Below are positions 43,698 to 52,241 of a stretch of DNA of 64,000 nucleotides, one piece after another; the first letter of the stretch is position 1; each line of letters opens with the position of its first letter. The stretch comes from JBDGYE01 sp039584255. GTDB lineage: Bacteria > Gemmatimonadota > Gemmatimonadetes > Palauibacterales > Palauibacteraceae. The position numbers and the translations under genes are program-made. The notes beneath the pieces are model-generated. The model saw only the letters and a list, made by a program, of their open reading frames with translations, searched no databases and was not told the origin of the DNA. The DNA lies in NCBI GenBank assembly GCA_039584255.1, contig JBDGYE010000008.1, forward strand, positions 1 to 64,000, in the 5' to 3' direction.

Positions 43698-45149
43698 ATG
43701 CGCCGAGCGCTCATCCATCGTCTCCCCGGCGCTCCGCCGCCGGAGTCGCTGTTCGCCCGGGTACAGGCCCTTCCGTACTCGCTATGGCTCGACAGCGGCC
43801 TGCGCGGTGCCGAGGTGGGGCGCTACTCCTTCATGGCCCTCGACCCGTTCCGAGTGCTCCGCGGCCGCGATGGCCGGGCGCAGTGGATCGGACCCGACGG
43901 CGCCGTCTCCGCCTCCCTCGACCCCCTCTCGGAGCTGCAGGCGGCGCTACAGCGATACCGGCTCGAGCAGGCTCCAGGCGGGCTGCCGTTCTGCGGCGGC
44001 GCCGGCGGCTACTTGGGCTACGAGCTGGGCCGGGACCTCGAGCGACTTCCATCTCCGCGGGCGCGGGACATGACCGTCCCGGACCTGGAACTCGGCTTCT
44101 ACGACATCGTGATCGGCTGGGACCACCGAAGGCGGGAATCCTGGATCGCCTCCACGGGCTTGCCCGAGAGCGGTGGGGCTCGCCGCGAGCGCGCGGAATC
44201 TCGACTGGCCAGGATCCTGGAGTGGCTCGCCGGCGGGGCGGCACCGGAGCCAACGGTCCCAGGGTCTGCCGACGCGGCCAGCGACGGATCCGGCCCGGAG
44301 GTGTACCGTGTTCCGGCGAATCCGCGCTTGTACTCCACGTTCACGCCAGACGGGTACGCCGAGGCGGTGGGTCGGGCCATCGAGCTGATCCGTGGGGGCG
44401 ATATCTTCCAGGTGAACCTCTCACAGCGTTTCGAGGGGCGCTCACCGGAGGATCCGTTCGCCCTTTACGTGCGGCTCCGAGAAGTGAATCCGGTCCCGTT
44501 CGGAGCTTTCTTCCGCGGAGGATCGTGTGTGATCCTCAGCGCCTCGCCGGAGCGCTTCCTGCGCATCGACGGCTCCGGGGTCGTCCAGAGCCGACCTATC
44601 AAGGGAACGCGTCCCCGCGGGGCGACGGAGGCGGAGGATGAAGAGCTGGCCCGGGAGCTGGAAGCCAGCGGGAAGGACCGCGCGGAGAACCTGATGATCG
44701 TCGATCTCCTGCGGAATGACCTGTCCCGCGTCTGCCGCCCCGGCTCGGTGACCGCTACCAGCCTGTTCCGCCTGGAGTCGTTCGCCACCGTGCACCATCT
44801 CGTCTCGACGGTCGAGGGACGTCTCAGGGAGGGTCGCGCATCCACCGATATGCTGCGGGCGGCGTTTCCCTGCGGCTCGGTCACCGGCGCGCCTAAGATC
44901 CGTGCCATGGAGATCATCACGGAGCTGGAGCCGGTTGCCAGGGGTCCGTATTGCGGGGCCATCGGCTACCTGGGCTTCGCCGGCGACATCGACATGAGCG
45001 TCGCGATCCGGATCGTGGTCGCGGACCGCAAGCGAGCTGTCTTCCACGCCGGTGGCGCTGTGGTGGTCGACTCCGACCCGGTGGCCGAGTATGACGAGAC
45101 GCTGGCCAAGGTAAGGCCTCTCATCGAAGCGCACGCGGCGGTCACGTGA
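43698..45149 (+). CDS. pabB: Aminodeoxychorismate synthase component I (PabB)
   Basis: Chorismate-binding enzyme making 4-amino-4-deoxychorismate with ammonia from PabA, for p-aminobenzoate and folate. The chorismate-binding C-terminal half contains FQVNLSQRFEG, LSASPERFL, GSVTGAPKIRAMEII and the key RPIKGTRPRG. The lysine in PIKGT marks PabB, where TrpE has alanine. AGGAGG lies nine bases before ATG 43698. 483 residues, overlapping pabA by 4 bases (GTGA). Confidence 0.92.
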   Translation: MRRALIHRLPGAPPPESLFARVQALPYSLWLDSGLRGAEVGRYSFMALDPFRVLRGRDGRAQWIGPDGAVSASLDPLSELQAALQRYRLEQAPGGLPFCGGAGGYLGYELGRDLERLPSPRARDMTVPDLELGFYDIVIGWDHRRRESWIASTGLPESGGARRERAESRLARILEWLAGGAAPEPTVPGSADAASDGSGPEVYRVPANPRLYSTFTPDGYAEAVGRAIELIRGGDIFQVNLSQRFEGRSPEDPFALYVRLREVNPVPFGAFFRGGSCVILSASPERFLRIDGSGVVQSRPIKGTRPRGATEAEDEELARELEASGKDRAENLMIVDLLRNDLSRVCRPGSVTATSLFRLESFATVHHLVSTVEGRLREGRASTDMLRAAFPCGSVTGAPKIRAMEIITELEPVARGPYCGAIGYLGFAGDIDMSVAIRIVVADRKRAVFHAGGAVVVDSDPVAEYDETLAKVRPLIEAHAAVT

Positions 45150-45805
45150 TCCTGCTGCTCGACAACTACGACTCGTTCGTCTACAACCTCGCCCGCTACT
45201 TCGAGGAGTTGGGCGAGGACGTGCTCGTCGTGCGTAACGACGCGGTCGGCCCGGAGGACGTGGGTGCCTCGGCACCCACTCACGTCGTGATCTCGCCGGG
45301 CCCATGCACGCCCGCCGAGGCCGGAGTGTCGACCGCGACGGTAAGAGCGTTGGCCGGCGCGGTGCCGATCCTGGGGGTATGCCTGGGGCACCAGTGCATC
45401 GGGGCCGCCTTCGGGGCGGACGTCGTCAGAGCGGTGCGGCCTTTGCACGGAAAGCTCTCGATGATCGGCCACTCGAAGGCCGACCTCTTCGCCGGACTGC
45501 CATCTCCGCTGCTGGGAACTCGTTACCACTCCTTGGTCGTGGACGCCTCGTCTCTCCCGGAGAGCCTGAAGCCAACGGCCTGGGCCGACGACGGAAGTCT
45601 GATGGCGATGCGGCATGTGGATCTCCCGATCTGGGGGGTCCAGTTCCACCCCGAGGCGGTGCTAACGGAGCACGGCCACGCGCTCCTTAACAACTTCCTT
45701 GTTCTGGGCCGCGGCGGCGACGCGGCCGGCCTTGCGGCTCCACTCCCAGAGCCCGAGGGCGCCGCGGAGGCCTGCCGCGCTCGTCAAGGCCTGAGCGCGC
45801 GGTAG
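45146..45805 (+). CDS. pabA: Glutamine amidotransferase, aminodeoxychorismate synthase component II (PabA)
   Basis: Class I glutamine amidotransferase supplying ammonia to PabB. The catalytic triad is C79 in GVCLGHQCIG and the H-x-E of WGVQFHPEAV. The N-terminal LLLDNYDSFVYNLARYF is typical of PabA/TrpG. Such subunits can also serve anthranilate synthase; pairing with pabB favours folate. 219 residues; the last 35 are alanine-rich and not conserved. It converges on comM with 11 bp between stops. Confidence 0.92.
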   Translation: MILLLDNYDSFVYNLARYFEELGEDVLVVRNDAVGPEDVGASAPTHVVISPGPCTPAEAGVSTATVRALAGAVPILGVCLGHQCIGAAFGADVVRAVRPLHGKLSMIGHSKADLFAGLPSPLLGTRYHSLVVDASSLPESLKPTAWADDGSLMAMRHVDLPIWGVQFHPEAVLTEHGHALLNNFLVLGRGGDAAGLAAPLPEPEGAAEACRARQGLSAR

Positions 45806-45816
45806 GCGGGTCCCGA

Positions 45817-47370
45817 CTAGCCGTGACCACCGGGGATCCGATATTGGAGGGCCTCTGCCACGTGGTCCGGTGCGATCCGCCCGCGGGAGGCCAGATCGGC
45901 AACCGTGCGTGCGACCCTCAGCACCCGGTGGCAAGCCCTGGCGCTCAGGGCGTATCGCTCGGCCGCCTTCCTCAGCAGCTCCTCACCGGAGGCATCGAGG
46001 TGGCAATGCCGGCGGAGCTGCGCGGGCGTCAGGGACGCGTTCGAGGCCGTGCCGCCAACCGGGGTCCCGTTCCGGTGCAGCGCTCGGCATCGCGCCTCCG
46101 TAACCCGCTCGCGCACTTCCGGGCTTCCCGCCCCTTGGGGCCGGGATCTGAGATCGTTCCAGGGTACCGACGGAACGTCGACCACCATGTCGATCCGATC
46201 CAGAAGCGGTCCGCTTATCCGGGCCAGGTGCCGTCGGACATCGGACGGATCGCAGGTACAGCGCCCGGACGCGTCAGTGGCCCGGCCGCAGGGGCACGGG
46301 TTCATGGATGCGACGAGAGAGAACCGGGCGGGGTAGGCGGCCGCCGCACGCGCCCGGGTCACGAGGACTGTGCCCTCCTCCAGCGGCTGGCGGAGGGCCT
46401 CGAGGCACCGGCTCCGGAACTCGGGCAACTCGTCGAGGAAGAGCACGCCGTGGTGGGCTAGGGATACCTCCCCGGGGGCGGGCGGGCTGCCTCCGCCCAC
46501 GAGTCCCGCCTCGGTGATGGAATGGTGGGGTGCCCGGAACGGCCTCCGGGTAATCAACCCGGCCCCGGGTGGCAACCGGCCCGCGACGCTGTAAACGATG
46601 GTGCTCTCGACGGACTCCTCCAACGTCATCGGCGGGAGGATCGTCGACAGTCGGCGAGCGAGCATCGTCTTCCCCGCGCCGGGCGCCCCACGGAAGACCA
46701 GGTTGTGGGCGCCGGCCGCTGCCACCTCAAGCGCGCGCTTACACCCGTCCTGCCCCTGGACATCGGCCAGATCCAGTGACGCCGTTGATAAGAGATCTCC
46801 CGCTACGGGCTCGCTGCCGCGCTCTGTCTCCAGCGCGGCCGTCGTGGGGAGCGACGCTGCATCGCGCAGGAAGTCCATCACTTCAGGCAATCGCCTGGCG
46901 CCGTGCACGGCGAAACCGGCGACCGGTGAGGCCTCCGGCAAGTTTTCGATGGGCACGATGAGGCCGTCGAGATCGGTTCGGCTCCGACAGTGCAGCGCCA
47001 CAGGAAGGACACCGCGCACTCCCCGGATTCCGCCGTCAAGCCCCAGTTCGCCCACCATTGCGTATCGAGCGCAGCGAGCGGCCGGCAGCTGGCCCGAGGC
47101 GGCCAAGATGGATACTGCGACCGGAAGGTCGTAGGCAGAGCCGCTCTTTGCTATGCGCGCCGGAGCCAGGTTCACAGTGATCCGCAGGCCTGGAACACGG
47201 AGACCGAGCTGGGCGGCGGCCGCTCGGAAGCGTTCGTTGCACTCCCGAGCGGCGGCGGGCGCCAGTCCGACGATTCGGATCATGGGAGTGCCTCTCCGAA
47301 TCGACGCTTCGACGACGATCGACACGGCCTCCACGCCGACCAGCGCCGCGCTGGGAACGGTATGCAGCAT
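45817..47370 (-). CDS. comM: YifB/ComM-family AAA+ ATPase (Mg-chelatase-like)
   Basis: Hexameric AAA+ helicase-like protein; ComM drives branch migration of incoming DNA during natural transformation. An N-terminal Lon-like/ChlI domain (VEASIRRGTPMIRIVGLAPAA) precedes the AAA+ core with Walker A GAPGAGKTML, Walker B VLFLDELPEF and a C-terminal Mg-chelatase domain with a zinc-like CPCGRATDASGRCTC cluster. ATG 47370, 517 residues. A hairpin abuts the start codon. Confidence 0.93.
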   Translation of the reverse strand: MLHTVPSAALVGVEAVSIVVEASIRRGTPMIRIVGLAPAAARECNERFRAAAAQLGLRVPGLRITVNLAPARIAKSGSAYDLPVAVSILAASGQLPAARCARYAMVGELGLDGGIRGVRGVLPVALHCRSRTDLDGLIVPIENLPEASPVAGFAVHGARRLPEVMDFLRDAASLPTTAALETERGSEPVAGDLLSTASLDLADVQGQDGCKRALEVAAAGAHNLVFRGAPGAGKTMLARRLSTILPPMTLEESVESTIVYSVAGRLPPGAGLITRRPFRAPHHSITEAGLVGGGSPPAPGEVSLAHHGVLFLDELPEFRSRCLEALRQPLEEGTVLVTRARAAAAYPARFSLVASMNPCPCGRATDASGRCTCDPSDVRRHLARISGPLLDRIDMVVDVPSVPWNDLRSRPQGAGSPEVRERVTEARCRALHRNGTPVGGTASNASLTPAQLRRHCHLDASGEELLRKAAERYALSARACHRVLRVARTVADLASRGRIAPDHVAEALQYRIPGGHG

Positions 47371-47387
47371 GCCGGCACCCTGCCGGC
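47371..47387 (-). promoter_or_regulatory. Hairpin abutting the comM start codon
   Basis: On the minus strand GCCGGCA-GGG-TGCCGGC forms a perfect 7-bp stem ending at the base before the comM ATG. The only purine-rich ribosome-site candidate (AGGG) lies in its loop and stem, so folding would hide it. Structure is visible; a regulatory role is inference. Confidence 0.4.
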
Positions 47388-47430
47388 GCTGGATCAACTT
47401 CGGATCAAGGAGCGTCGGCTCGCCGGGCTG

Positions 47431-47949
47431 TCAGTGCGGGGCTGGGTGTTCGGCCTCCGGATCCAGGTGGTCTCTGATCTTCACCCACAGGCGCGGGTGG
47501 GCGCGGACCAGGTACGTGCCCATCCCCACACCCGCCAGCAGGTTGGCCGCGATGACGGAGCCGATGGACAGCGCGCCCGAGGTGGAGGCCGCGGCGGAGA
47601 CGAAGAGGGCCATGGTCCCGAAGAAACCGGCAAGGCCTATGAAGAGGGCCAGAACAAAGAAGCTCGGGTTGCGCTCGGTCTGCATCACTAGCCAGGCGGC
47701 GACGAGCCCGATGAGTAGAAAGACCAGCAGGTGCAGGCCGTTGAAGGCGTATACGGCCGCCGGGGTCACGGTCACGTTCCCCGGCGCGCCGTTGCCTCCC
47801 ACCAGGCCCTGACCCAGAAGGGCTGCCGTGTAGAAGAAGGACCTGCCGGAGATGAGGTTCACGACTCCGAAGAACAGGACCACCGCCAAATAGCCGAGCA
47901 GTCCGGTGATCAATCCGTCCGTGAGCACGCGCACGCGATCCGGTTTCAC
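47431..47949 (-). CDS. Multi-pass membrane protein, function unknown
   Basis: 172 residues with about four hydrophobic segments: LITGLLGYLAVVLFFGVVNL, LLVFLLIGLVAAWLVM, FFVLALFIGLAGFFGTMAL and VIAANLLAGVGMGTYLV. A polar C-terminus ends EHPAPH. No family recognised. GTG 47949 has an excellent AGGAGGT site five bases upstream, so it is certainly the start even though the frame is open further. It stands alone between comM and the flavoprotein gene; the 141 bp upstream show no clear promoter. Confidence 0.8.
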   Translation of the reverse strand: MKPDRVRVLTDGLITGLLGYLAVVLFFGVVNLISGRSFFYTAALLGQGLVGGNGAPGNVTVTPAAVYAFNGLHLLVFLLIGLVAAWLVMQTERNPSFFVLALFIGLAGFFGTMALFVSAAASTSGALSIGSVIAANLLAGVGMGTYLVRAHPRLWVKIRDHLDPEAEHPAPH

Positions 47950-48090
47950 TCTTGACCTCCTGGTCGCTGCGCCGGGGTATCTCGAATAGCGGCCGTCCTC
48001 CGAAATCGTCGCGCACAACGCAGCCCGCCAAGAACATGGGAGAAACGTCCGGCCACGGCCAGCGGCTGCGCCCGGCGAGCAACGCGTCCT

Positions 48091-48759
48091 CTACACAAAG
48101 GTAGCGATCTCCCCCAACTGCTTGCGCTGAAGGTCGGGCACGACGGCATCGGGCGCCGGGTGGCCGACGACCAGGATCAGGAACGGTCTCTCGCTCCCCG
48201 GACGCCCCAGCAACTGGCTCAGGAAGCCCATCGGGCTGGGTGTATGGGTCAGGCAAGCAAGGCCCGCCCGGTGCAACGCAGTGATCAGAATGCCGGTGGC
48301 GATCCCAACCGACTCCTGGACGTAGTAGTGCTTCTGTCGCTCGCCCTCATCGCCCACGCCGTAGCTTCGGGCGAAGACCGCGATTAGGAACGGAGCGTCT
48401 TCCAGAAAGGGCTTTTTCTCGTTCGTTCCGAGAGGCGCAAGCGCCTCCAACCACTCCTGGGGCGCGCGCCGGCCGTAGAACTCGCGTTCCTCGGCCTCGG
48501 CTGCCTCACGGATCCGCCGCTTCACCTTCGGGTCGGAAACGACTACGAAGTGCCACGGTTGTTTGTGGGCCCCGCTGGGGGCAGTGCCGGCCGCACGCAC
48601 GCACTCCTCGATCACCTCCTCGGGCACCGGCCGCTGCGAGAAATGGCGTACGGATCGGCGCCGCGCTACGTCCTCGTAGAAGGAACGCGCCCGCCGAGTC
48701 ATCTCCTCGTCCGGGTAGGAGCGGTGTTGGGAGAGCGGTACCATCTCGGGTCGCTCCAT
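48091..48759 (-). CDS. Nitroreductase-fold flavoprotein, iodotyrosine deiodinase-like
   Basis: FMN enzyme of 222 residues closely resembling iodotyrosine deiodinase (IYD). Visible: RRRSVRHF (33-40, FMN phosphate contacts), AGTAPSGAHKQPWHFVVV (57-74), and the C-terminal LLGRP...GHPAPDAVVPDLQRKQL block. The three active-site-lid residues that chelate the amino-acid part of halotyrosines in animal IYD have matches at E91, Y95 and K116. ATG 48759 follows GGAGG. Likely a reductive dehalogenase of halotyrosines, or a relative with another phenol substrate. It is divergent from the EamA gene. Confidence 0.85.
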   Translation of the reverse strand: MERPEMVPLSQHRSYPDEEMTRRARSFYEDVARRRSVRHFSQRPVPEEVIEECVRAAGTAPSGAHKQPWHFVVVSDPKVKRRIREAAEAEEREFYGRRAPQEWLEALAPLGTNEKKPFLEDAPFLIAVFARSYGVGDEGERQKHYYVQESVGIATGILITALHRAGLACLTHTPSPMGFLSQLLGRPGSERPFLILVVGHPAPDAVVPDLQRKQLGEIATFV

Positions 48760-48926
48760 CAAGCCTCCGGTCGTTCGCGTCGGGTCACTGCCTGGTCCGG
48801 GTGTCCTCCAGCCGAGAACCTTGTTGTGCGGGAAGCCTCCGGCAATCAGCTGGCGACTTCCGAGGGTGCCCCGGTATTCTTCCGGATCTGAGAGCGGGAC
48901 CCGCGACCGCTTTCCATTCCGACCGA

Positions 48927-49916
48927 ATGACCATGGCTGCCTACCGATCCGACGCGCCAGATTCTGGGGGTCTCGGGACCCGAGCGGCGGGGTACGCGGC
49001 GGCGCTGGCGGCCGGAACGCTCTGGGGAACCACGGGCCCCCTCAGTGCGGCCCTGTACGCCGTGGGAGCGGAGATCACAGGGGTAGGCTTCTGGCGAATC
49101 GCCATCGCCACCCTCGGCCTGCTGATCTTTGGCCTGGCGCGACCCGCACTGTTGCGGATCGACCGGCGGGGTCTGCTGCTGGTAGGCTTGGGCGGAGGCG
49201 CCATGGTAGCCGTCTTCGAGGTGGCCTATCAGTACGCCATTGCCGGAGTCGGTGTGGCCGGCGCCGCGGCGCTCCTGTACACCGCGCCAGTCCTGGTGGC
49301 GATCCTGGCAAGGCTCTTCCTGGCCGAGCGCCTTACTGTCGTGCGGCTGGTGCTCGCCGTGGGAGTGATGGTCGGCGCTGCTCTCACCGTAGCGGGCGGA
49401 AGCGGCTTCGACGAGCTGTTCGAATCTCGTGAAGCGGGCCTGGCCGCGGGATTGACGGGCGGGCTCATGGCGGCCGGAGCCTATGCAGGCACGACGCTGA
49501 TCGCCCGGTACGCAGTGCCGCGATACGGTGCCGTCCGTGTTCTCTTCCTCGAGCTGTCCGGTGGTACGTTCCTGCTGGCGGTTCTCCTGCCCCTTACCGG
49601 AAACACACCGGCGCCGCCCTCGACCGCTGGAGGGTGGGTCTTCATCCTCCTTTTGGCGTTGGGCGCCGTACTCGGAGCCAACTTCTTGTTCTTCGCCGCG
49701 CTGAAGCGGATCGAAGCCGCCCCCACTGCGGTGGCCGCCACGATCGAGCCGGTAGTGGCAGCGGTACTGGCGCTAGTTTTGTTCGGCCATGGACTCACCG
49801 CGGCGGGGTGGCTCGGACTAGGGCTTGTCGTGGCGAGCGTCGCGGCCGGCTACCTGAGGGAGACTAGCCCCGGGGACGAGGCCCTTGCGCCGACCGCGGA
49901 GAGGCGCGACACGTGA
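48927..49916 (+). CDS. EamA-family (DMT) transporter
   Basis: Inner-membrane drug/metabolite transporter with ten predicted helices in two EamA repeats (first half from LAAGTLWGTTGPLSAALY; second from GLAAGLTGGLMAAGAYAGTT). ATG 48927, or ATG 48933 two codons later, gives about 329 residues; no strong ribosome site is seen. Substrate cannot be told from sequence. The 167-bp divergent region upstream has no clear promoter. It converges on the SDR gene with 20 bp between. Confidence 0.88.
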   Translation: MTMAAYRSDAPDSGGLGTRAAGYAAALAAGTLWGTTGPLSAALYAVGAEITGVGFWRIAIATLGLLIFGLARPALLRIDRRGLLLVGLGGGAMVAVFEVAYQYAIAGVGVAGAAALLYTAPVLVAILARLFLAERLTVVRLVLAVGVMVGAALTVAGGSGFDELFESREAGLAAGLTGGLMAAGAYAGTTLIARYAVPRYGAVRVLFLELSGGTFLLAVLLPLTGNTPAPPSTAGGWVFILLLALGAVLGANFLFFAALKRIEAAPTAVAATIEPVVAAVLALVLFGHGLTAAGWLGLGLVVASVAAGYLRETSPGDEALAPTAERRDT

Positions 49917-49936
49917 CTCTGCGCGTGGCGGCGGGC

Positions 49937-50734
49937 TCAGTCGGCTCCGACGGAGTGTGCCGCGATCCGGTCCACCAGCGCGGGCGTGGCCAGCTTCATC
50001 CAGCGGCCCAGTTTGCCCTTCGCCGTCATCACGACCTGGCGGCGTCTCCGCCAGGCCGCGTCCAGTATGATGCGGGCACACTCATGCGCGCTCATGACGC
50101 GTCCTGCCGTGCGGCCCTTCCCCCACCCGTGGCCCGACCCGACCGCTCGCTCGCGGATTCCGGTGTCCACGAAACCGGGGTAGGCTACCGTCACGCTGAC
50201 GCCCCTGTCGCGCAGCTCGATCCGCAGTGAATCAAAGAGCCCGGCCATGGCGTGCTTCGAGGCGGCATACCCGCTGCGCGTGGGCACACCGGTGAGGCCC
50301 GTCAGACTGGCCACGGCCACGAGCCGTCCACCCGAAGTGACCAAGTGGCGAAGGGCGTGGTGGGTGCAGTAGACGCTCCCGAAGTAGTTGACCTGCATCA
50401 CGCGCTCGAGAGCGGAGACGTCGTCCAGCTCCTCGAACCGGGCGAGCATCGAGATGCCCGCATTGTTGATCAGCGTGTCGAGCCGCCCGTAGGCCTCGAT
50501 CGCCGACTCTATCAGGCGACCGCAGTCGGACTCCGAGGTCACGTCGACGGCCACGGCGACTGCCTCACCACCCGCCGTGCGGCACCGGTCGGCCACGTCG
50601 TGCAGGAGGGCCTCGTCACGCGCTCCGAGGACCAGCAGTCCGCCGCGCTCGGCCAACTGAAGAGCCAGCTCGCGGCCGATTCCCCGGGATGCCCCGGTGA
50701 TGACGACCACGTTCTCCCGGAAGGGCTTCCCCAT
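49937..50734 (-). CDS. Short-chain dehydrogenase/reductase
   Basis: Classical SDR of 265 residues. The cofactor motif TGASRGIG is at 13-20, NNAG near 90, and the catalytic S143, Y156 and K160 (YAASK) are intact; absence of an acidic residue after the first strand is compatible with NADP(H). The C-terminal part has a basic cluster (AAWRRRRQVVMTAKGK), as in DltE/YqjQ-like members that may sit at the membrane. ATG 50734 follows GAGGAG at seven bases. Substrate unknown. Divergent from the creatininase-like gene. Confidence 0.9.
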   Translation of the reverse strand: MGKPFRENVVVITGASRGIGRELALQLAERGGLLVLGARDEALLHDVADRCRTAGGEAVAVAVDVTSESDCGRLIESAIEAYGRLDTLINNAGISMLARFEELDDVSALERVMQVNYFGSVYCTHHALRHLVTSGGRLVAVASLTGLTGVPTRSGYAASKHAMAGLFDSLRIELRDRGVSVTVAYPGFVDTGIRERAVGSGHGWGKGRTAGRVMSAHECARIILDAAWRRRRQVVMTAKGKLGRWMKLATPALVDRIAAHSVGAD

Positions 50735-50793
50735 ACGCACGCTCCTCGTTCTGGACTCGGTTGTCAGCCAACGGTTTCGCCGGCGGGGGCGTC

Positions 50794-50802
50794 TGCTACA
50801 TT
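50794..50802 (+). promoter_or_regulatory. Extended -10 promoter for a leaderless creatininase-like mRNA
   Basis: TGC followed by TACATT (50797-50802) is an extended -10 element, with no clear -35. The GTG at 50810 comes seven bases later, so the predicted start site is about one base before the start codon. No Shine-Dalgarno could fit, which supports leaderless translation. Confidence 0.5.
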
Positions 50803-50809
50803 AGCGTCC

Positions 50810-51532
50810 GTGGACACGACGACGAAACGTGAGAGGGCGGCACGTTTGGCGGCGCTCTCCTGGACGCAGGCAGCCGAATGGTTCCGGCGGGATCCGCGGC
50901 TTCTTCTGCCCGTGGGCACGTGCCTCCAGCACGGACCCCATCTTCCGCTGGGCACCGACACGCTGATCGTGGAGCGTCTGGCCGAGGACATCTCGTCACG
51001 CACGGGAATCCTGCTCGCGCCCACGCTCGCCTACGGCGTAACCTCGGAGACGGAGCGCGAGTACGCGGGGACCTCTTCTCTGGAACGAAAGACGCTCCAT
51101 CGGGTCCTCAACGAGCTCGTCGACGGCTGGGAGCGCCAGGGTCTGGAGGAGATCATCCTGATGACGGCTCACGGATACGGACCGCACATACAGGCTCTGG
51201 CCGCCGTTCTGGCCGACACGGTGCGTGTTAGGGCCGTGGACATTCACGCCATCGACATGACGGCGTACCTGGCCTCCAGGGACATGGCGGAGCACGCCGG
51301 CGAGATGGAGACGTCGCTCCTGCTCCATCTGGCGCCGGAGCTGGTTCGGTTGGAGGAGGGAGTCGACGAGATGCCGGAGAACGGCGACGGCCGGCCGACC
51401 GAGAAGGACGAGCCGGTTCCAGCGAGAGGTTCATCCGGCGTGGTGGGCAGGCCTTCACTGTCATCGGCCAAGACGGGCGAGCAGATCTATGCGTACCTGG
51501 TCGAATACATCTCGAGACGACTCGCGAGCTGA
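50810..51532 (+). CDS. Creatininase-family protein lacking one metal-ligand glutamate
   Basis: 240-residue member of the creatininase/MftE amidohydrolase family, which uses a two-metal site. LLPVGTCLQHGPHLPLGTDT (33-52) matches the family's G-S-x-E-Q-H-G-x-H-L-P-x-x-T-D, but the metal-binding Glu is Leu39. His41 and Asp50 remain, as do MTAHGYGPH and AGEMETSLLLHLAPELV. Loss of this ligand may alter or abolish hydrolysis. GTG 50810 is the only sensible start and lies seven bases after a -10 element. Substrate unknown. Confidence 0.82.
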   Translation: MDTTTKRERAARLAALSWTQAAEWFRRDPRLLLPVGTCLQHGPHLPLGTDTLIVERLAEDISSRTGILLAPTLAYGVTSETEREYAGTSSLERKTLHRVLNELVDGWERQGLEEIILMTAHGYGPHIQALAAVLADTVRVRAVDIHAIDMTAYLASRDMAEHAGEMETSLLLHLAPELVRLEEGVDEMPENGDGRPTEKDEPVPARGSSGVVGRPSLSSAKTGEQIYAYLVEYISRRLAS

Positions 51533-52238
51533 GCCGAGGCTCGGTCTGGCGCTGGCGGTCGCGTGGGCGGCCCTGATCTGCGGCCCCGGTTGGGCGGCGG
51601 CTCAGGGAAGGGCCACGTTGGACGCGGGCCAGTTCGAAATACTCTCCGGCGACCGCGTCGTGGGAACCGAGACGTTCGCCATCCGTCGCCAGGGCGACGA
51701 GTATATGGCGGTGGGCAGGCTGACGATCGAGGGCGGGCCGGACGCTCTGCGCTCGGTGGAGCTCGGGCTCCGCGCTGACGCCGATTTCCTGCCCCGCAGG
51801 TACGAGTTGCGCTCTCTGGAGGGCCGGCCGACCAACCTGGCCGTCGGCCGGTCCGGAAGACGACTGCGGCTCACGAATTCGACGGAAGAGGGAGAGCGGC
51901 TGACGGAGTTCCTCGCCGGGCCGGAGATGGTCCTTCTCGAACGCGGAGTGGCGCACCATTATTTCTTTCTCGTGCAACGCCTGGCGAGGCACCGGGACCC
52001 GGCCGGGGCGACTCTCTCGGCGTTGGTTCCCGCTGAGGGGAGGCAAGTCTCGGTTCGGGTGAGGGGCGTTGCGCAGGACGATCTGCAGATAGGTGGTCGC
52101 ACCGTTTCCGCGCGGCGCTATGATCTGGAAGTGGCCCAGGAGCCGGTATCAGTCTGGGTCGACGGGGACGCGGGCCGGGTGCTCCGGGTAGCGGTATCGA
52201 CCCGCGGCTGGTCTGCCACACGGGTTCCGAAGGAGTGA
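51489..52238 (+). CDS. Exported hypothetical protein
   Basis: 249 residues beginning 44 bases inside the end of the creatininase-like gene; ATG 51489 is the only usable start. An 18-residue polar lead is followed by a signal peptide core (LGLALAVAWAALICGPGWAAAQ) with likely cleavage after AAA or AAQ. The mature part is beta-rich (FEILSGDRVVGTETFAIRRQ), resembling periplasmic DUF3108-like proteins. No enzyme motif. Three bases separate it from the Yip1-type gene, so they probably form one transcript. Confidence 0.72.
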   Translation: MRTWSNTSRDDSRAEPRLGLALAVAWAALICGPGWAAAQGRATLDAGQFEILSGDRVVGTETFAIRRQGDEYMAVGRLTIEGGPDALRSVELGLRADADFLPRRYELRSLEGRPTNLAVGRSGRRLRLTNSTEEGERLTEFLAGPEMVLLERGVAHHYFFLVQRLARHRDPAGATLSALVPAEGRQVSVRVRGVAQDDLQIGGRTVSARRYDLEVAQEPVSVWVDGDAGRVLRVAVSTRGWSATRVPKE

Positions 52239-52241
52239 GCG

